Shown piece by piece: positions 5,549 to 6,376 of a stretch of 6,376 bases of DNA. The notes under the pieces were generated by a model, which was not told the origin of the DNA, did no database searches, and saw only the letters and a program-made list of their open reading frames with translations. The stretch is from Candidatus Intestinimonas stercorigallinarum (lineage in GTDB: Bacteria; Bacillota; Clostridia; Oscillospirales; Oscillospiraceae). Location of the stretch: assembly GCA_019115345.1 (NCBI GenBank), contig DXDV01000056.1, positions 1-6,376 on the forward strand. Direction: 5' to 3'. The position numbers and the translations under genes were made by a program. How positions within the stretch are numbered: position 1 is the first letter of the stretch; every line of letters starts with the position of its first letter.

Positions 5549-6103
5549 ATGCGGCTGTTTGTGGCGCTGACGCCGCCTGCCCGGCTCCAGCGGGAGCTGG
5601 AGCGGCAGGCCGTCCGGCTCCGGGGACTGTGCCGGGGCGGCAGGCTGGTCCCCCGGGAAAACCTCCACCTCACTCTGGCCTTTCTGGGGGAGACCGACCG
5701 CCGCCCGGCGGTGGAGGCGGCCATGACCGCCGCCGCCGGCGCCCCCTTCGTCCTCCGGACCGCCCCGCCCGGCCGGTTTCCGGGGAAACGGGGGGACCTG
5801 TGGTGGATGGGGGTGGAGGAGGCTCCGCCCCTGCTGGCCCTCCGCCGCCGGCTGGTCCGGGCGCTGGGGGAGGCCGGAGTGTGGCTGGATGACGCCAAGC
5901 CATTCCGCCCCCACATTACCCTGGGCCGGGACCTGCGGCCGGAGCCGGGGGCCGATCTGAGGGCCTGGGCCGCCGGGTGCCCGCCCCGGTCCTGGCGGGT
6001 GGAGACCCTCACCCTGATGGAGTCACGCCCAAACCCCGGCGGCGCGCCCCGTTACATCCCCCTTTTCCACTGTCCGCTGCGTGAGCGTGAATATGAAATA
6101 TAA
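5549..6103 (+). CDS. thpR: RNA 2',3'-cyclic phosphodiesterase (LigT/ThpR, 2H family)
   Basis: This 184-residue protein of the 2H phosphoesterase superfamily matches bacterial ThpR/LigT, which opens 2',3'-cyclic phosphate RNA ends to 2'-phosphates and can join 2'-5' RNA linkages in vitro. The two catalytic HxT motifs are intact: NLHLTLAFLG (38-47, H40/T42) and FRPHITLGR (119-127, H122/T124). MRLFVAL at the start and the C-terminal TLMES.. and Y.PL.. segments fit the family. The ATG at 5549 follows AGAGGAGGG (5534-5542) with 6-nt spacing. The gene starts 21 bp after spoVT with no promoter between, so it probably shares the sigma-G-like promoter. Its last two codons and stop are the left end of a long hairpin. 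Many Arg, Pro, Ala and Gly codons reflect high GC; the sequence shows no truncation. Physiological substrate in sporulation is unknown. Confidence 0.92.
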   Translation: MRLFVALTPPARLQRELERQAVRLRGLCRGGRLVPRENLHLTLAFLGETDRRPAVEAAMTAAAGAPFVLRTAPPGRFPGKRGDLWWMGVEEAPPLLALRRRLVRALGEAGVWLDDAKPFRPHITLGRDLRPEPGADLRAWAAGCPPRSWRVETLTLMESRPNPGGAPRYIPLFHCPLREREYEI

Positions 6104-6154
6104 GCGGATGTGCCGCAGAAGCCTTAGCTTCCGCGGCACATCCGCTTATATTTC
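6095..6154. terminator. Long hairpin overlapping the thpR stop codon; terminator or palindromic repeat
   Basis: Bases 6095-6116 pair perfectly with 6133-6154 (22 bp). After one A/C mismatch (6117/6132), GAAGC pairs with GCTTC (6118-6122 and 6127-6131) around a CTTA loop. The GC-rich core is flanked by AAATATAA on the left and TTATATTT on the right, so either strand gives a stem followed by a U-rich run. That suits a bidirectional terminator for the spoVT-thpR transcript. The stem is longer than most intrinsic terminators, so a mobile palindromic repeat is an alternative. Confidence 0.75.
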
Positions 6155-6192
6155 GCCGCTTCCGCGCCTGTGAATGGGCGTGTGGAAGCGGC
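6155..6192. repeat. Second hairpin adjoining the thpR terminator
   Basis: GCCGCTTCC (6155-6163) pairs with GGAAGCGGC (6184-6192). Inside it CGCC (6165-6168) can pair with GGCG (6177-6180) around an 8-nt loop. It begins on the base directly after the long hairpin and shares CTTCCGCG with it (6128-6135 and 6159-6166). The T-rich run at 6199-6206 is not directly adjacent, so terminator function is uncertain. Confidence 0.55.
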
Positions 6193-6376
6193 GGGATCTT
6201 CTTTTTGGAAGGCAAAAGGTCCCAGGAACAGCACAACCCCCCGGCCATCCAGCGTGACCGGGGGGCTACACCTGATCCTGAATCTCTACCAAATCGTGTA
6301 CCTCTTGCTTTCTACGAATTTTTTACGCGCTCAAAATCCGTCGCTTTGGAAAAAGACCTTTGCTGTTGCAGTTACC
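6193..6376. other. Unassigned low-GC tail, no convincing gene
   Basis: Apart from the C6GG hairpin, no gene is recognised here. By my count bases 6271-6376 contain 46 G/C in 106 (about 43%), far below the genes to the left. One plus-strand frame (in phase with base 6193) is free of stops from 6097 to the window end, but it has no ATG and no ribosome binding site. GGGATC (6193-6198) can pair with GGTCCC (6218-6223), allowing one G-U pair. The stretch could be the start of a horizontally acquired or repeated element, a structured RNA, or simply the edge of an AT-rich intergenic region. I cannot decide between these from the sequence. Confidence 0.4.
6237..6265. repeat. C6GG/CCG6 hairpin in the 3' intergenic region
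   Basis: CCCCCCGG (6237-6244) pairs perfectly with CCGGGGGG (6258-6265), leaving a 13-nt loop. No strong T-tract follows on either strand. It marks the boundary between GC-rich sequence and the low-GC tail. Confidence 0.5.

Noticed and set aside
6009..6248. Minus-strand 79-codon open frame over the end of thpR
   Set aside because: It runs antisense through the thpR gene and across two hairpins, has no ribosome binding site worth the name, and no recognisable features.
1..6376. CRISPR array, tRNA, rRNA, insertion sequence or toxin-antitoxin genes
   Set aside because: I looked for spaced direct repeats, tRNA-like cloverleaf ends, and transposase or integrase motifs on both strands and saw none.

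Overview
The window is compact, GC-rich bacterial chromosome: most genes look about 65-75% GC by eye. It carries housekeeping genes plus a sporulation regulator. A SpoVT-type AbrB regulator behind a sigma-G-like promoter points to an endospore-forming Firmicute. The high GC, protein style and gene content suggest a gut-type Clostridia/Oscillospiraceae relative (Flavonifractor/Lawsonibacter/Oscillibacter-like). That placement is inference; no rRNA or other marker is present.

Layout. (1) 1-1108, plus strand: the 3' end of recG, then a small C_GCAxxG_C_C cysteine-motif protein 25 bp later, closed by a strong bidirectional terminator at 1115-1154. (2) 1164-3352, minus strand: a two-gene, translationally coupled unit. 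An MGDG-synthase-like glycosyltransferase comes first, then a polytopic membrane protein of the lysylphosphatidylglycerol-synthase TM (flippase-like) family. This looks like a membrane glycolipid or lipid-modification module. (3) 3432-3959, minus strand: a short Sfp-type 4'-phosphopantetheinyl transferase with its own promoter. (4) 3960-4121: a divergent promoter region, including a CGGACCGGTCCG palindrome in the leader of the next gene. (5) 4122-4871, plus strand: exodeoxyribonuclease III / AP endonuclease. (6) 4919-6103, plus strand: a sigma-G-like promoter, spoVT, and 21 bp later an RNA 2',3'-cyclic phosphodiesterase (ThpR/LigT family). (7) 6095-6376: no convincing gene. It holds a 60-nt near-perfect hairpin that includes the thpR stop codon, two more GC-rich hairpins, and an abrupt fall to about 43% GC in the last ~106 bases.

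Functionally the window joins DNA repair (recG, xth), envelope lipid glycosylation, carrier-protein activation, and a forespore-type transcription unit. I see no mobile-element genes, CRISPR arrays, tRNA or rRNA. The parts least explained by known families are the hairpin-rich, compositionally distinct 3' end and the placement of an RNA end-processing enzyme behind spoVT under a likely sigma-G promoter.
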